Positions 41,068 through 50,056 of a stretch of 64,000 bases of DNA are shown here, piece by piece. The notes beneath the pieces were generated by a model that searched no databases, was not told the origin of the DNA, and was given only the letters and a program-made list of their open reading frames with translations. Position 1 is the stretch's first letter. The number at the start of each line of letters is the position of its first letter. This stretch comes from CAVQXR01 sp046330455 (GTDB taxonomy: Bacteria > Actinomycetota > Thermoleophilia > Gaiellales > Gaiellaceae): positions 157,680 to 221,679 of the forward strand of contig JAXLSU010000005.1 in the NCBI GenBank assembly GCA_046330455.1. Direction: 5' to 3'. The position numbers were made by a program, and so were the translations under genes.

Positions 41068-42525
41068 TCAGCGGGCCGTCGCCGGCGATGCGAGCTCTGC
41101 ACGCTCGTCGAACCGTTCGCGCAGCACGACGCGGGGGAGGAAGAGGACGCCGACGAGGGCGAGCGCGGCCATGCCGAGACCGGCGAGGAAGGCTCCATGC
41201 AGCGCGGAGGCGATCTCGACCGGCGTGGCGCCCCCGGGCCCGGCGCCGGCGACGTGCGTGGCCGCAACGGCTCCCATGACGGTCACGCCGGCCGTCGCGC
41301 CGACCCAGCGTGAGAACTGCGCCGAGGCCGTGGCGACCCCGACGAGCTCCCGCGGCGCTGCGTTCTGGACGACGATCACGAGTGTCTGCATCATCAGCCC
41401 GGCGCCGGCGCCGAGCACGACGACGGCGACCGTCACATCGGCCAGCGAGGACGCGGCGTCGAGGGCCGCGAGCAGGACGAACCCCGCGGCGAGCAGCGGC
41501 GGACCGCCGAGCAGCACGGGCCTGGGGCGACCGGTTCGAGAGACGATCTGACCCGCGACGACGCCCGTGACGATCCAGGCGAGCAGGAGCGGTGTCAGGG
41601 CGGCTCCGGCGCGGGTCGCGCTCTCGCCGAGCGCGCCCTGGACGAACAGCGGCAGCAGCGCCACCGTGCCGACAGCCGCCGCTCCGAGCCCGAGCAGCGC
41701 GAGCTGGGCGCCGGCCACCGCCCGGTTCGTGTACAGGCCAAGCGGCAGGAACGGCTCCGCGATCCGCCGTTCCCAGAGCGCGAACGCGGCGAGCAGCGCG
41801 ACCGCGACCGCGAGCAGCGCGATCACGGGAGCCGAGCTCCACGGCCATTCGACCCCTGCGGTCGAGAGAGCGAACAGGCCCGCGCAGGAACCTGCGACGA
41901 GGAGCGTCGCGCCCACGACGTCGATCCGCTGCCGGCGCCGCTCGCCCGAGCTGCCGAACCCCTTCCAGATGACGACGAGCGCGACGGCTGCGAGAGGTAC
42001 CGTGAGCGCGAAGGCGAGGCGCCACGAGGCACGGTCGGCGATGAGCCCTCCGAGCAGCGGGCCCGCCACCGCCGCCGTGGCGAAGACGAACCCGTTCAGC
42101 GCGAGCCAGCGCCCGCGGGCACGCGGCGCGATGATGTCGCCGATGACGGCGATCCCGAGCGGGATCAACCCGCCCGCGCCGATGCCCTGGACGGCCCGTC
42201 CGGCGACGAGCATCGGCATCGACACGGCGAGGGCGGCGACGATCGATCCGGCGCCGAACAGGAGGATCGCCGCCGCGAACAGCGGACCTCGGCCGTGGAC
42301 GTCCGACAGCTTCCCGTAGAGCGGGATCGTGAGCGTCACGCCGAGCACGTACGCGGAGAACACCCACGAGTAGCTCTCGACGCCCCCGAGCTCGCCGACG
42401 ATCCTGGGCAGCACCGTCGCCGCAAGCGACTGGCTGACCGACGCGAGGAACATCCCGAGCAGGGTTCCCGCGAGGACGACGAGCGTCCGGCGCCGGCCGA
42501 GCGGGTAGACGGCCCGGTCGTTCAT
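41068..42525 (-). CDS. MFS drug:H+ antiporter (DHA2/EmrB-QacA-like)
   Basis: Major facilitator of 485 aa with about 14 membrane helices. Family features are the first helix followed by SLAATVLPRIVGELGG, motif A-like YGKLSDVHGRGPLF, and motif C-type GIGAGGLIPLGIAVIGD. It likely exports hydrophobic compounds using the proton gradient. It is the last gene of a probable operon with an unknown protein and a FabL-like reductase, 50 bases after the latter; that link suggests export of a fatty-acid-derived product, or self-protection, but is unproven. Confidence 0.9.
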   Translation of the reverse strand: MNDRAVYPLGRRRTLVVLAGTLLGMFLASVSQSLAATVLPRIVGELGGVESYSWVFSAYVLGVTLTIPLYGKLSDVHGRGPLFAAAILLFGAGSIVAALAVSMPMLVAGRAVQGIGAGGLIPLGIAVIGDIIAPRARGRWLALNGFVFATAAVAGPLLGGLIADRASWRLAFALTVPLAAVALVVIWKGFGSSGERRRQRIDVVGATLLVAGSCAGLFALSTAGVEWPWSSAPVIALLAVAVALLAAFALWERRIAEPFLPLGLYTNRAVAGAQLALLGLGAAAVGTVALLPLFVQGALGESATRAGAALTPLLLAWIVTGVVAGQIVSRTGRPRPVLLGGPPLLAAGFVLLAALDAASSLADVTVAVVVLGAGAGLMMQTLVIVVQNAAPRELVGVATASAQFSRWVGATAGVTVMGAVAATHVAGAGPGGATPVEIASALHGAFLAGLGMAALALVGVLFLPRVVLRERFDERAELASPATAR

Positions 42526-42575
42526 CTGCCCGAGCCCGACGGCCAGGGAGCGTGCGAGGCGTTCCGGGCCGCGCC

Positions 42576-43316
42576 TCACGTGACGAGGCTGTAGCCGCCG
42601 TCGAGGATCAGCGTGTGGCCGCGGATCATCTCGGCCGCCGGCGACGCGAGGTAGCAGACGGCCTCGGCGATGTCGGCGGGCTCGACGAGGCGCCCGGCGG
42701 GTGTCCGCTCCCGGTAGTGGGCGAGCATCGCGTCCCGGTCGGGGAAATGATCGAGGGCGCCCGTGTCGACGAGCCCGGCCGAGACCGCATTGGCGCGGAT
42801 CCCGAGCGGGGCGAGCTCGACTGCCAGGTAGCGGACGAGCGCCTCGATCGCCGCCTTGGAGACGCCGACGAGCACGTAGTCGTCGAGCACGCGCATCGAG
42901 CCGAGGCTCGAGAGGGCGACGATCGACGACCCGGGCGCCATCCGGGGCGCGGCCAGGCGTGCGAGCGTGAACAGCGACCGGGCGTTGGCGTTCAGCGTCC
43001 AGTCCCAGTGCTTCTCCTCGAGCTCGAGCGTCTTGCGGATCACCCCGGTCGCGGCATTCGCGACGAGGACATCCGGCGTGCCGAGGGTGTCGAGCATCGC
43101 GCGCAGCCGCTGTGGATCGCCGACGTTGCCGCGCAGGAGGACGGGCTCTGCCCCCAGAGCCTCGAGCTCGCGGGCGGTCTGCTCGGCATCGCGATCGCTG
43201 CGCAGGTAGCCGATCCCGACGCGAGAGGCGCCGAGCCCGGCGAAGCGCAGCGCGATCGTCTTCCCTATCCCGCGCGAGCCTCCGGTGACGAGGACCGTCT
43301 TCCCCGCGAAGGTCAT
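42576..43316 (-). CDS. fabL: SDR oxidoreductase, FabL-like enoyl-ACP reductase
   Basis: Short-chain dehydrogenase of 246 aa. The cofactor loop is GGSRGIGKTIAL (residues 12-23). The NAATGVIR segment, the Ser in SSLGSMR and the YxxVGVSKAA pair give the catalytic Tyr and Lys. ELEEKHWDWTLNANA, AGLVDTGALDHFP and RTPAGRLVEPADIAEA match the Bacillus FabL (enoyl-ACP reductase III) pattern closely, so it probably reduces enoyl-ACP with NADPH. The ATG directly follows the stop of the upstream gene with no gap. Confidence 0.85.
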   Translation of the reverse strand: MTFAGKTVLVTGGSRGIGKTIALRFAGLGASRVGIGYLRSDRDAEQTARELEALGAEPVLLRGNVGDPQRLRAMLDTLGTPDVLVANAATGVIRKTLELEEKHWDWTLNANARSLFTLARLAAPRMAPGSSIVALSSLGSMRVLDDYVLVGVSKAAIEALVRYLAVELAPLGIRANAVSAGLVDTGALDHFPDRDAMLAHYRERTPAGRLVEPADIAEAVCYLASPAAEMIRGHTLILDGGYSLVT

Positions 43317-43592
43317 CTAGCCGCCGGCGCGGGCAGACCGGTGGCTTCTCAGCGTCTCCCAGCCGATACGGTCGGGAGAGGCCGGCGGGCCCTCGGCGGC
43401 GAGCGAGCTCGAGAAGCCGAGCCGCTCGAGCAGCTCGGCCTGCCGCTCCCCGTAGCGCCGGACCGGGTCGTCTGCCGGCAGATCGGCGATCAGGGCCCGC
43501 ACCCGGGCGCGAAGCTGGAACGCGAACTGCGGCGTGGCAGCGCAGGTGAGCGCCTCGACGTCCTCGATCCTCGGTCGCCGGTCGCCTGTCAT
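43317..43592 (-). CDS. Small conserved hypothetical protein
   Basis: Soluble protein of 91 aa. The core VEALTCAATPQFAFQLRARVRALIADLP is helical, and a Pro/Gly-rich tail follows. No enzyme motif. It is the first gene of the FabL/MFS operon, touching fabL with no intergenic base. TACCCT (minus strand, 43601-43606) is eight bases before the ATG, a probable leaderless promoter for the operon. The divergent EamA gene starts 24 bases away. Confidence 0.65.
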   Translation of the reverse strand: MTGDRRPRIEDVEALTCAATPQFAFQLRARVRALIADLPADDPVRRYGERQAELLERLGFSSSLAAEGPPASPDRIGWETLRSHRSARAGG

Positions 43593-43616
43593 CCGGACGA
43601 AGGGTACCACCGGGGT

Positions 43617-44528
43617 ATGCTCGCAGCCGTGCGGACACGGCTCGGCTCGGCGGACGCGATGTTGCTCGTGACCGTGCTGATCTGGAGCCTCAACTTCACG
43701 GTCATGAAGTACGCGCTCTCGCACGGGTTCGAGCCGCTCGCGTACGCGGCGATGCGCTTCGGGGTGGGATCGCTCGTCTTTGCCGGGATCACGCTGGCGC
43801 GGGAGGGGTCGGTCCGGGTCGGCCGGCGTGAGGCCGTGCTCCTCCTGGGTGCGATCGGCGTGTGCCTCTACCTGAACCAGATCGCCTTTGCGTCGGCGCT
43901 GCGGCTCACCACCGCCTCGACGGTGGCGCTCCTGTTCGGAACGCTGCCGGTCTTCGTCGGGATCCTCGGTCTCGCGCTGCGGGTCGAGCGGGCCAGGGCG
44001 CGGCACTGGACGGCGGCGGCAGTGTCCTTCGCAGGCGTCGCGCTCGTCGCGGCCGGCGCCGGCGGCGGGCTCTCGGGCGACCTGGGCGGGATCCTCGTCG
44101 GGCTCGTCGCGCCGCTCACCTGGGCGTTCTACTCCGTGGCCGTCACGCCCCTCATGCACCGTTACAGCCTGTACCGGATCAGCGCGGTGGCAGGCCTCGG
44201 CGCGATCGTCCCGCTCCTCGTGACGGCGGGCCCGCAGCTTGTCGCCGAGGACTGGAGCGAGATCTCGACGCTCGCCTGGACCGCGCTCGCCTACAGCACG
44301 GTCGCATCGTTCGTGCTCACGAACGTGCTCTGGTTTCGCGCGATCCACCGCATCGGTGCGAACCGCGCATCGCTGTACGCGAACCTCCAGCCGTTCGTCG
44401 GCGCGCTCTTCGCCGTGATCCTGCTCTCCGAGTCGCTGGGCCCGCTCCAGATCGCGGGCGGCGTCGTGATCGGCGCCGGGATCCTGCTCGCGCGACCGCG
44501 ACAGCCGCCGGTCGAGATCGTCGACTGA
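43617..44528 (+). CDS. EamA/DMT-family transporter
   Basis: Drug/metabolite transporter-type permease of 303 aa with ten hydrophobic helices in two EamA repeats. The first starts MLLVTVLIWSLNFTVMKYAL and the second LVGLVAPLTWAFYSVAVTP. The family's R near LTTASTVALLFGTLPVF and the final LLSESLGPLQIAGGVVIGAG are typical. Such carriers export amino acids or metabolites. The ATG at 43617 gives the usual length; no ribosome site is visible. Confidence 0.87.
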   Translation: MLAAVRTRLGSADAMLLVTVLIWSLNFTVMKYALSHGFEPLAYAAMRFGVGSLVFAGITLAREGSVRVGRREAVLLLGAIGVCLYLNQIAFASALRLTTASTVALLFGTLPVFVGILGLALRVERARARHWTAAAVSFAGVALVAAGAGGGLSGDLGGILVGLVAPLTWAFYSVAVTPLMHRYSLYRISAVAGLGAIVPLLVTAGPQLVAEDWSEISTLAWTALAYSTVASFVLTNVLWFRAIHRIGANRASLYANLQPFVGALFAVILLSESLGPLQIAGGVVIGAGILLARPRQPPVEIVD

Positions 44529-44563
44529 CGTCGTTGCGGCCGGCGCCCCGTGCGCCTCGCGGG

Positions 44564-45487
44564 CTACGGCGTGCGCACCTCGAGCGTGAACACGTCCGGG
44601 CGGTTGTAGTGCCCGACGGGGTCGAACCGCTGTCGCTCCTCGAGGAGCCGCGCAGGATCGAGCTCCGCGTAGAGGATTCCCTCCTCGTCCCAGAGCGGCT
44701 CGACGAGGTACCTGCCGTCGGGCCCGATGATGGCGCTCCCGCCCCGGCCGAGCAGGCCCTTGTGGGCGAACTCCTCGCGCAGCGGAAAGTCGTCGGGGTA
44801 GTGGGCAGCGTCCTGGAAGTGGCAGCAGCTGATCACGTAGGAGCGCGACTCGAGCGCGATGTGCACCATGCTCTGCTGCCACAGCTCGCTGTCGTCGGCG
44901 GTCGAGGCGACGTAGATCTCGACCCCTGACTGGTAGAGGGCGAAGCGGGCGAGCGGCATGTAGTTCTCCCAGCAGATGAGCCCGCCGACGCGCCCGAAGG
45001 GCGTCTCGACCGCAGCGATCCCGCTGCCGTCGCCCATGCCCCAGACCATCCGCTCGTGGTTCGTCGGCATCAGCTTGCGGTGCTTCTGCGCCAACGTGCC
45101 GTCGGGAGCGAGCAGGAGCAGCGTGTTGTAGAGCGTGCCGGGCCGGTCGTGGTCGATCTCGTTGACGCCGACGACGAGCCAGACGCCGCTCGCGCTCGCC
45201 GCGGCTGCGAGCCGCTCGAACGCGGGGCCGGGGATCTCGACCGCCTGCTCTGCGAGCCTTGCGAACGCGGCCTTCGCGCGCGGGTCGGCCCAGCCGCCGA
45301 GGTACTTCGCCCAGGACTGGGACGGGTAGGCGGGAACGAACGCCTCGGGGAAGACGACGAGCTGCGCCCCGGCGGCGGCCGCCTCCGTCGTGAGCGCTCC
45401 GAGCTTCTCGATCGACGCCTCGCGGTCGAGGATGACCGGCTCGGCCTGGACGCAGGCAACGGTGACGGGAGCGCGCACGACCCTCAT
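44564..45487 (-). CDS. Carbon-nitrogen hydrolase, nitrilase branch
   Basis: Nitrilase-superfamily enzyme of 307 aa. The catalytic triad is visible: Glu in VVFPEAFVPAYPSQ, Lys in HRKLMPTNHERM and Cys in GGLICWENYMPLAR. The CWEN segment and the YPSQ/HERMVWG context point to true nitrilases (nitrile to acid plus ammonia) rather than amidases. It should form spiral oligomers in the cytoplasm. The substrate (for example aromatic or aliphatic nitrile) cannot be told. It is divergent from the MtnX-like gene, 26 bases apart. Confidence 0.88.
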   Translation of the reverse strand: MRVVRAPVTVACVQAEPVILDREASIEKLGALTTEAAAAGAQLVVFPEAFVPAYPSQSWAKYLGGWADPRAKAAFARLAEQAVEIPGPAFERLAAAASASGVWLVVGVNEIDHDRPGTLYNTLLLLAPDGTLAQKHRKLMPTNHERMVWGMGDGSGIAAVETPFGRVGGLICWENYMPLARFALYQSGVEIYVASTADDSELWQQSMVHIALESRSYVISCCHFQDAAHYPDDFPLREEFAHKGLLGRGGSAIIGPDGRYLVEPLWDEEGILYAELDPARLLEERQRFDPVGHYNRPDVFTLEVRTP

Positions 45488-45513
45488 TCTGAGCCATCTA
45501 TGCTGATCGTGCG

Positions 45514-46158
45514 ATGGCTACGATCTTCGTCGACTTCGACGGCACGATCACCGAGCACGACCTGCTCGACACGATCGCGCAGACCTTCGGTGATCCCGAG
45601 GTGTACGCGGAGGTAGACCGCGGGCTGGACGAGCGGACGCTGACGCTGCACGAGGTGCTGCGCCTCGAGTTCGAGCCCGTGCGGGCACCCCTCGACGAGG
45701 TCGTGACCTGGGTGCTCGAGCACGCAGCGATCCGACCCGGGTTCCACGAGTTCGCGGCCCTCGCGCGCGAGCGCGGAGACCGTCTCGTCGTCCTCTCGAG
45801 CGGGTTTCGTGAGCTGATCGCGCCCGTCCTCGCCCACGAGCGACTCGACGAGCTCGAGCTGCTATCGAACTGGATCGAGCCGAGCCCCGAGGGTTGGACG
45901 GCACATTTCCGGGACGTCAGCGAGTGCCCGGTGTGCGGGGAGCCCTGCAAGCGGGCCGCGGTCGTCGGCGAGTCGAACGGCGGACAGACCGTGTACGTGG
46001 GCGACGGGATCTCCGACCGCTGCGGGGCGGCGGCGTCCGATCTCGTGTTCGCGCGGCGCGGGCTCGCGCGCTGGCTGGACGAGCAGGCTGCGCCCTACGA
46101 GCCGTTCGAGAGCTTCCACGACGTGATCGCCGGGATGCGGCGACGAGCGGGCTGGTGA
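45514..46158 (+). CDS. HAD phosphatase, MtnX-like
   Basis: HAD-superfamily phosphatase of 214 aa. Motif I is VDFDGTITEHDLL with the nucleophilic Asp, motif II the Ser in VLSSGF, and motif III/IV VGDGISDRCGAAASD. The layout matches MtnX (2-hydroxy-3-keto-5-methylthiopentenyl-1-phosphate phosphatase of methionine salvage) and related phosphoserine phosphatase-type enzymes. A CPVCGEPC cluster near residue 138 may bind zinc. No other methionine salvage gene is nearby. It overlaps the next gene by four bases. Confidence 0.82.
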   Translation: MATIFVDFDGTITEHDLLDTIAQTFGDPEVYAEVDRGLDERTLTLHEVLRLEFEPVRAPLDEVVTWVLEHAAIRPGFHEFAALARERGDRLVVLSSGFRELIAPVLAHERLDELELLSNWIEPSPEGWTAHFRDVSECPVCGEPCKRAAVVGESNGGQTVYVGDGISDRCGAAASDLVFARRGLARWLDEQAAPYEPFESFHDVIAGMRRRAGW

Positions 46159-47186
46159 GCACGGGGCTGCCCACGGTCAGGCGTGCGACCGGGCCCGACC
46201 TCGCCGTGCTTCGCGAGCTGTGGGAGGCGTTCGAGGCGGAGGTACCCGAGCCGCCTCACCGGTTCGAGCCGCTCGACGAGGAGTGGCCCGAGATCGTCGG
46301 GTACGTGTCGGATCACCTGGCGCTGCTCGCCGAGCTCGACGGGCGCCCGGTGGGATATGCGCTCGCCCGTCTCGACGGGCCGGGGCTCTGCTACCTCAGC
46401 GACATGTACGTCCGTCCGGAGACACGCCGTTTCGGGGTTGCGAAGGCGCTGCTCGCCGGGGTCGCCGGCTGGGGCGTGGAGAACGGTGCGAGCACGATGA
46501 CTCTCGAGGTCCTCAGCTCGAACGTCGACGCGCGCCTCGTGTACGAACGCCTCGGGTTCGCCGAGGAGTCGCGGAACCTCTTCGCGCCGCTCGCCGCGCT
46601 CACCGAAAGGGTCGCGTCCGACGAGCTCGCGCCGTCCTTCGGGTCGATCCACGTCCAGACCGACGACGTCGACGCGGTCGTCCGGGCCGTCCAGCAGTTC
46701 GTCCCGCGGCTCCCCGGCAACTCGCGGGGCAGCGTCGTCACGCGGCCGCAGAACGGCTGGACGGCCGTCTACGACGAGCTGTGCGACCGGGAGCCCGAGA
46801 TGCTCCGCCGGTTCGGGCTCGAGCTCTCCGACCGCATGGGCGCCGTCGTGCTCACGCTCGGGATCGAAGCGGGCGCCGTCGTTCGCTACGTCCTGTTCGA
46901 GCGGGGGCTGCTCGTCGACGAGTACGCCTCCGTCCCGGAGTACGACGGGCCGCTCCCACCGGGCGACGTGATCGCGCTGGGCGCCAACCCGACCGTGCTC
47001 GCACGTCTCACGGGCGCCGACCCGCGGCTCGCGCGCGAGGTCGCCCGCACGGCCGCTTCGCCTGCGGAGCTGCCACCACCACAGGAGCTGCTCGCAGACC
47101 TCGCCCGCGTGATCGGGGTCGCGGGCGCGACCCACGGGCTCGCCGGCGCCCGCGGGCTCGCAGGCGCCACCGTGCTCGAGCGCTAG
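46155..47186 (+). CDS. GNAT acetyltransferase fused to an unknown C-terminal domain
   Basis: Protein of 343 aa. Residues 1-160 are a GNAT fold: RPVGYALARLD, then YVRPETRRFGVAKALL, the acetyl-CoA loop, and SSNVDARLVYERLGF. Residues 165-343 are an additional domain I do not recognise (VQQFVPRLPGNSRG; later DEYASVPEYDGPLPPGDV). It is not a second GNAT domain. GTG start overlaps the MtnX-like stop, so the two are co-translated. Its TAG shares bases with the convergent GGT stop. Confidence 0.8.
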   Translation: MSTGLPTVRRATGPDLAVLRELWEAFEAEVPEPPHRFEPLDEEWPEIVGYVSDHLALLAELDGRPVGYALARLDGPGLCYLSDMYVRPETRRFGVAKALLAGVAGWGVENGASTMTLEVLSSNVDARLVYERLGFAEESRNLFAPLAALTERVASDELAPSFGSIHVQTDDVDAVVRAVQQFVPRLPGNSRGSVVTRPQNGWTAVYDELCDREPEMLRRFGLELSDRMGAVVLTLGIEAGAVVRYVLFERGLLVDEYASVPEYDGPLPPGDVIALGANPTVLARLTGADPRLAREVARTAASPAELPPPQELLADLARVIGVAGATHGLAGARGLAGATVLER

Positions 47187-48616
47187 AAGCCGGCCGCGAG
47201 GCCGTCCTTGCGCGGATCCGATCCCGCGACGAGCCCGTCGCCGTGCAGCTGGATGATCTGGCCCCCGCCGAAGCCGTAGACGTCGTCGTCCGGTCGCGGG
47301 CGGAATCCGGCCTGCTCGAGCTCCGCGGCTCGCGGCCAGAGGCCCTCCTCGAGGAGCACCTCGTCGTCCTCGACGCGGAATCGAGGCCGGTCGAGCGCCG
47401 CCTGGGGATCGAGCCCGTCGTCGACGAGTCCGGAGACGAGCTGCATGTGGGCCTGTGCCTGGATGAAGCCGCCCATGTTGCCGAACGGGCCGAGCAGCTT
47501 CCCGTCTCGCAGCAGCATTCCCGGGATGATCGTGTGGTACGGTCGCCGGCCGGGCTCGACCTGCCCGGACACCGAGAAGCAGTACCCGCGATTCTGGAGG
47601 ACGACCCCTGTCCCCGGCGCGACGACGAGCGAGCCGAACGAGTAGAAGACGCTCTGGATGAAGGAGACGGCCATCCGGTCGCCGTCGACGGCGCACAGGT
47701 AGACGGTGCCTCCCGGGAGCTCCCGGGCCGGGCCGGGGGCCTCGCCCCGCCGCCGCTCGAGGAAGGCGGGATCGAGCAGGTCGCGAACGTCGGCTCCGTC
47801 GCGCACCCGGGCGAAGGCGTCCTCCAGCGCGAGCTTCGCGCAGGCGACCTGGTTTGCGAGCGTCGGCTCGAGCCCCCGCAGCAGCCCGAGCGCCTCGAGC
47901 GCGGCGACGCCCTGGCCCGGCGGCGGCAGCTCGAGCACCTCGGTTCCCCGGTAGTCCAGGCGCAGCGGCTCGACCCAGCGTGGACGGAACGTTCCGAGGT
48001 CGGTCTCGTCGAGCCAGCTCACCGAGCTGATCGCCCGGGCCACCTGGCCGTCGTAGAAGCCGTTCGGGCCCTGCTCGGCGATTGCGCGCAGCGTCGCCGC
48101 GAGCTCCGGGAGGACGACACGCTCGCCCACCCTCGGGACGCGTCCCAGCTCGGCCGGCGCCTCGTTTCGCTGCCACATGTCCGCGGTGTGCCAGCCGGCC
48201 GCGTAGCCGCGCTCGGCGACGTCGATCGCGTCGGCGAGGCAAGCATCGAGGCCCAGACGCCCGTGCCGTGCGGCGAGCTCGGCCCAGCCGCCCACGGCGC
48301 CGGGGACGGTGACCGAGAGCGGGCCCTGCTCGGCGACCGGCTCGAGCTGCTCGGCCCGGGCCGGTGCGGGCCCGGCGGCGTCGAGCCCGTCCACCTTGCC
48401 GTCACGCCAGACGATCGCGAAGCAGTCGCCGCCGATCCCCGTCGACATCGGCTCCGTGACGCAGAGCATCGCGGCCGCCGCGATCGCCGCGTCGGCGGCG
48501 TTGCCCCCCTGCTCGAGCGCCCGAAGCCCCGCCCTCGTCGCGAGCACCTGGCTCGTCGCTACCATGGCGTTCAGGGCGACCGCAGGACGTCGCCCGTACG
48601 AGAAGCGAAACGGCAC
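47183..48616 (-). CDS. Gamma-glutamyltransferase family protein
   Basis: Ntn-hydrolase that cleaves gamma-glutamyl bonds or related amides (477 aa). GGNAADAAIAAA near the N-terminus, STGIGGDCFAIVW, and GNMGGFIQAQAHMQ near the C-terminus are family patterns. The nucleophile Thr that starts the small subunit after self-cleavage is in LPGGTVYLCAVD. No signal peptide, so it may be an acylase-like cytoplasmic member. The GTG at 48616 is chosen over one two codons earlier, as TAGGAT (minus strand, 48624-48629) is then seven bases upstream. The 3' end overlaps the GNAT gene by four bases. Confidence 0.87.
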   Translation of the reverse strand: MPFRFSYGRRPAVALNAMVATSQVLATRAGLRALEQGGNAADAAIAAAAMLCVTEPMSTGIGGDCFAIVWRDGKVDGLDAAGPAPARAEQLEPVAEQGPLSVTVPGAVGGWAELAARHGRLGLDACLADAIDVAERGYAAGWHTADMWQRNEAPAELGRVPRVGERVVLPELAATLRAIAEQGPNGFYDGQVARAISSVSWLDETDLGTFRPRWVEPLRLDYRGTEVLELPPPGQGVAALEALGLLRGLEPTLANQVACAKLALEDAFARVRDGADVRDLLDPAFLERRRGEAPGPARELPGGTVYLCAVDGDRMAVSFIQSVFYSFGSLVVAPGTGVVLQNRGYCFSVSGQVEPGRRPYHTIIPGMLLRDGKLLGPFGNMGGFIQAQAHMQLVSGLVDDGLDPQAALDRPRFRVEDDEVLLEEGLWPRAAELEQAGFRPRPDDDVYGFGGGQIIQLHGDGLVAGSDPRKDGLAAGF

Positions 48617-48663
48617 GGCCACAATCCTACGAGCAGGGTCGGGTCGGAGCGAGGGAGAACGCC

Positions 48664-49257
48664 ATGCTGACGATCTACGACGCCCCCAGGTGCCCGTACT
48701 GCGCGCGGGTGCGAATCCAGCTCGCCGAGAAGGACATCGAGCACGAGCTCGTCCCGCTCGATCTCGACGAGCGCCCCGACTTCATCAAGGCGCTCAACCC
48801 GCCCTCGGGACGGGTGCCCGTGCTCGTCGAGGAGGGCTTCGTCCTCCCGGAGTCACCGGTGATCATGGAGTACCTCGAGGAGCGGTTCCCGGAGCCCTCG
48901 CTCCTGCCCGCCGACCCGGAGTCGCGCGCGCTCGCGCGCCTGCTCGTCTTTCGCTTCGCGGACTATCTCGGAGACCCGTACTACGACCTCTACTTCGACC
49001 GCCCCACCGGCTCGGCCGATCAGCTGAGTCGCGCCCTCACCGGACTCGAAGCGCGCCTCTCCACCGCGCCGTACCTCGCGGGAGCGGAGTACAGCCTCGC
49101 GGACATCGCCTACGTGCCGTGGATCTACCGCATCGAGTCGCGGCTGCGCTTCGATCTCTCGCCCTACCCGGCGATCCGGGAGTGGGCCGAGCGGGTCGCG
49201 GAGCGACCGGCGGTCGCCGCCGAGCGGGACGTCGTCGCCGCGCTGTTTCGGCGCTAG
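48664..49257 (+). CDS. Glutathione S-transferase-like protein
   Basis: Thioredoxin-fold plus helical domain protein of 197 aa. The N-terminal CPYC redox motif is in APRCPYCARVRIQLAEK (residues 7-23). The thiol-binding ESPVIMEYLEERFP follows, then an all-helical C-terminal domain with the SLADIAYVPWIY segment of GSTs. Actinobacteria often lack glutathione, so the thiol partner may be different. GAGGGAG nine bases before the ATG is the ribosome site. Confidence 0.85.
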   Translation: MLTIYDAPRCPYCARVRIQLAEKDIEHELVPLDLDERPDFIKALNPPSGRVPVLVEEGFVLPESPVIMEYLEERFPEPSLLPADPESRALARLLVFRFADYLGDPYYDLYFDRPTGSADQLSRALTGLEARLSTAPYLAGAEYSLADIAYVPWIYRIESRLRFDLSPYPAIREWAERVAERPAVAAERDVVAALFRR

Positions 49258-49320
49258 CCGGCCCGGCGTCCTCCGGGGCGACGGAGGTCGGCCCGGCCGG
49301 GCCTCGGGGTGCCCCGTGAC

Positions 49321-50046
49321 TCAGCCGTGCGAGGGCCGCCCGCGGCGCTCGGCGAGCTCGAGGAACCTGGTCGCGAGCTCGTAGCCGATCTCGTTCCAGC
49401 GGCCGATGTAGAAGTCGGTCTCGGCCCGCAGGCGCTCGGGCTCGAAGCCAGTGCGGTCGGCGTTCGGGATCGCCTCCCACTCCGCGATCCAGCGTAGCCA
49501 GTCGGCCCGCGTCGTCTCGGCGTGGAACTGCAGGCCCCATGCCGCCTCACCCAGCCGGTAGGCCTGCCAGCAGAGGGCGTTGCGGGCGAGCGGGACCGCG
49601 CCGGCCGGCAGCTCGAAGCGGTAGTAGTGCCACTCGAGCGCCATCATTCGCTCGGGCAGCGCGGAGAAGAGCGGGTCGGCCTTCGCGGCCGGCAGCAGCT
49701 CGACGTCGTAGAAACCGATCTCGGGCCACTCGGCGCGCGGGACGGGCGTGCCGGTCGCCTTCGCGAGCAGCTGACCGCCCAGGCAGACGCCGAGGAGCGG
49801 GGTGCCGCGAGCGAGGAAGCCCCGGATCAGGACGTCCTCGTCGCGCAGCCACGGGTAGTCGTCCTCCTCGTGGGTGTTCATGACGCCGCCGAAGATCATC
49901 ACCGCGTCGTACTCCTCGAACGGGTGGGACGGCGGCTCCTCCCAGGCGGGGCTCCACTCCTCGAGACGGTCACCACGGGCCTCTACCGCCTGCGCGAACA
50001 CGCCCGCGTTCGGCGGCGGCTCGTGGATGAGGGCGAGCACGTCCAC
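49321..50046 (-). CDS. Class I glutamine amidotransferase-like protein (GMP synthase-like)
   Basis: Stand-alone glutamine amidotransferase of 241 aa. The nucleophile Cys is in LLGVCLGGQLLA (about residue 89), the His in GLQFHAETT (about 178) and a Glu a few residues later. It starts LALIHEPPPNAGVFAQAVE and has an extra C-terminal helical tail, as in GMP-synthase-like proteins of unknown partner. It is not a PabA/TrpG type by motif, although it directly follows pabC. GTG start; TAGACT (minus strand, 50054-50059) is seven bases upstream, so it has its own leaderless promoter. Confidence 0.83.
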   Translation of the reverse strand: MDVLALIHEPPPNAGVFAQAVEARGDRLEEWSPAWEEPPSHPFEEYDAVMIFGGVMNTHEEDDYPWLRDEDVLIRGFLARGTPLLGVCLGGQLLAKATGTPVPRAEWPEIGFYDVELLPAAKADPLFSALPERMMALEWHYYRFELPAGAVPLARNALCWQAYRLGEAAWGLQFHAETTRADWLRWIAEWEAIPNADRTGFEPERLRAETDFYIGRWNEIGYELATRFLELAERRGRPSHG

Positions 50047-50056
50047 GGGCCGGAGT

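Noticed and set aside
43317..45497. A 726-codon open frame on the minus strand covering the EamA and nitrilase genes
   Set aside because: It is Arg/Gly/Asp-rich with no family pattern and lies antisense or out of frame to well-recognised genes; a shadow of high-GC coding. Only its last 91 codons (43317-43592) look real.
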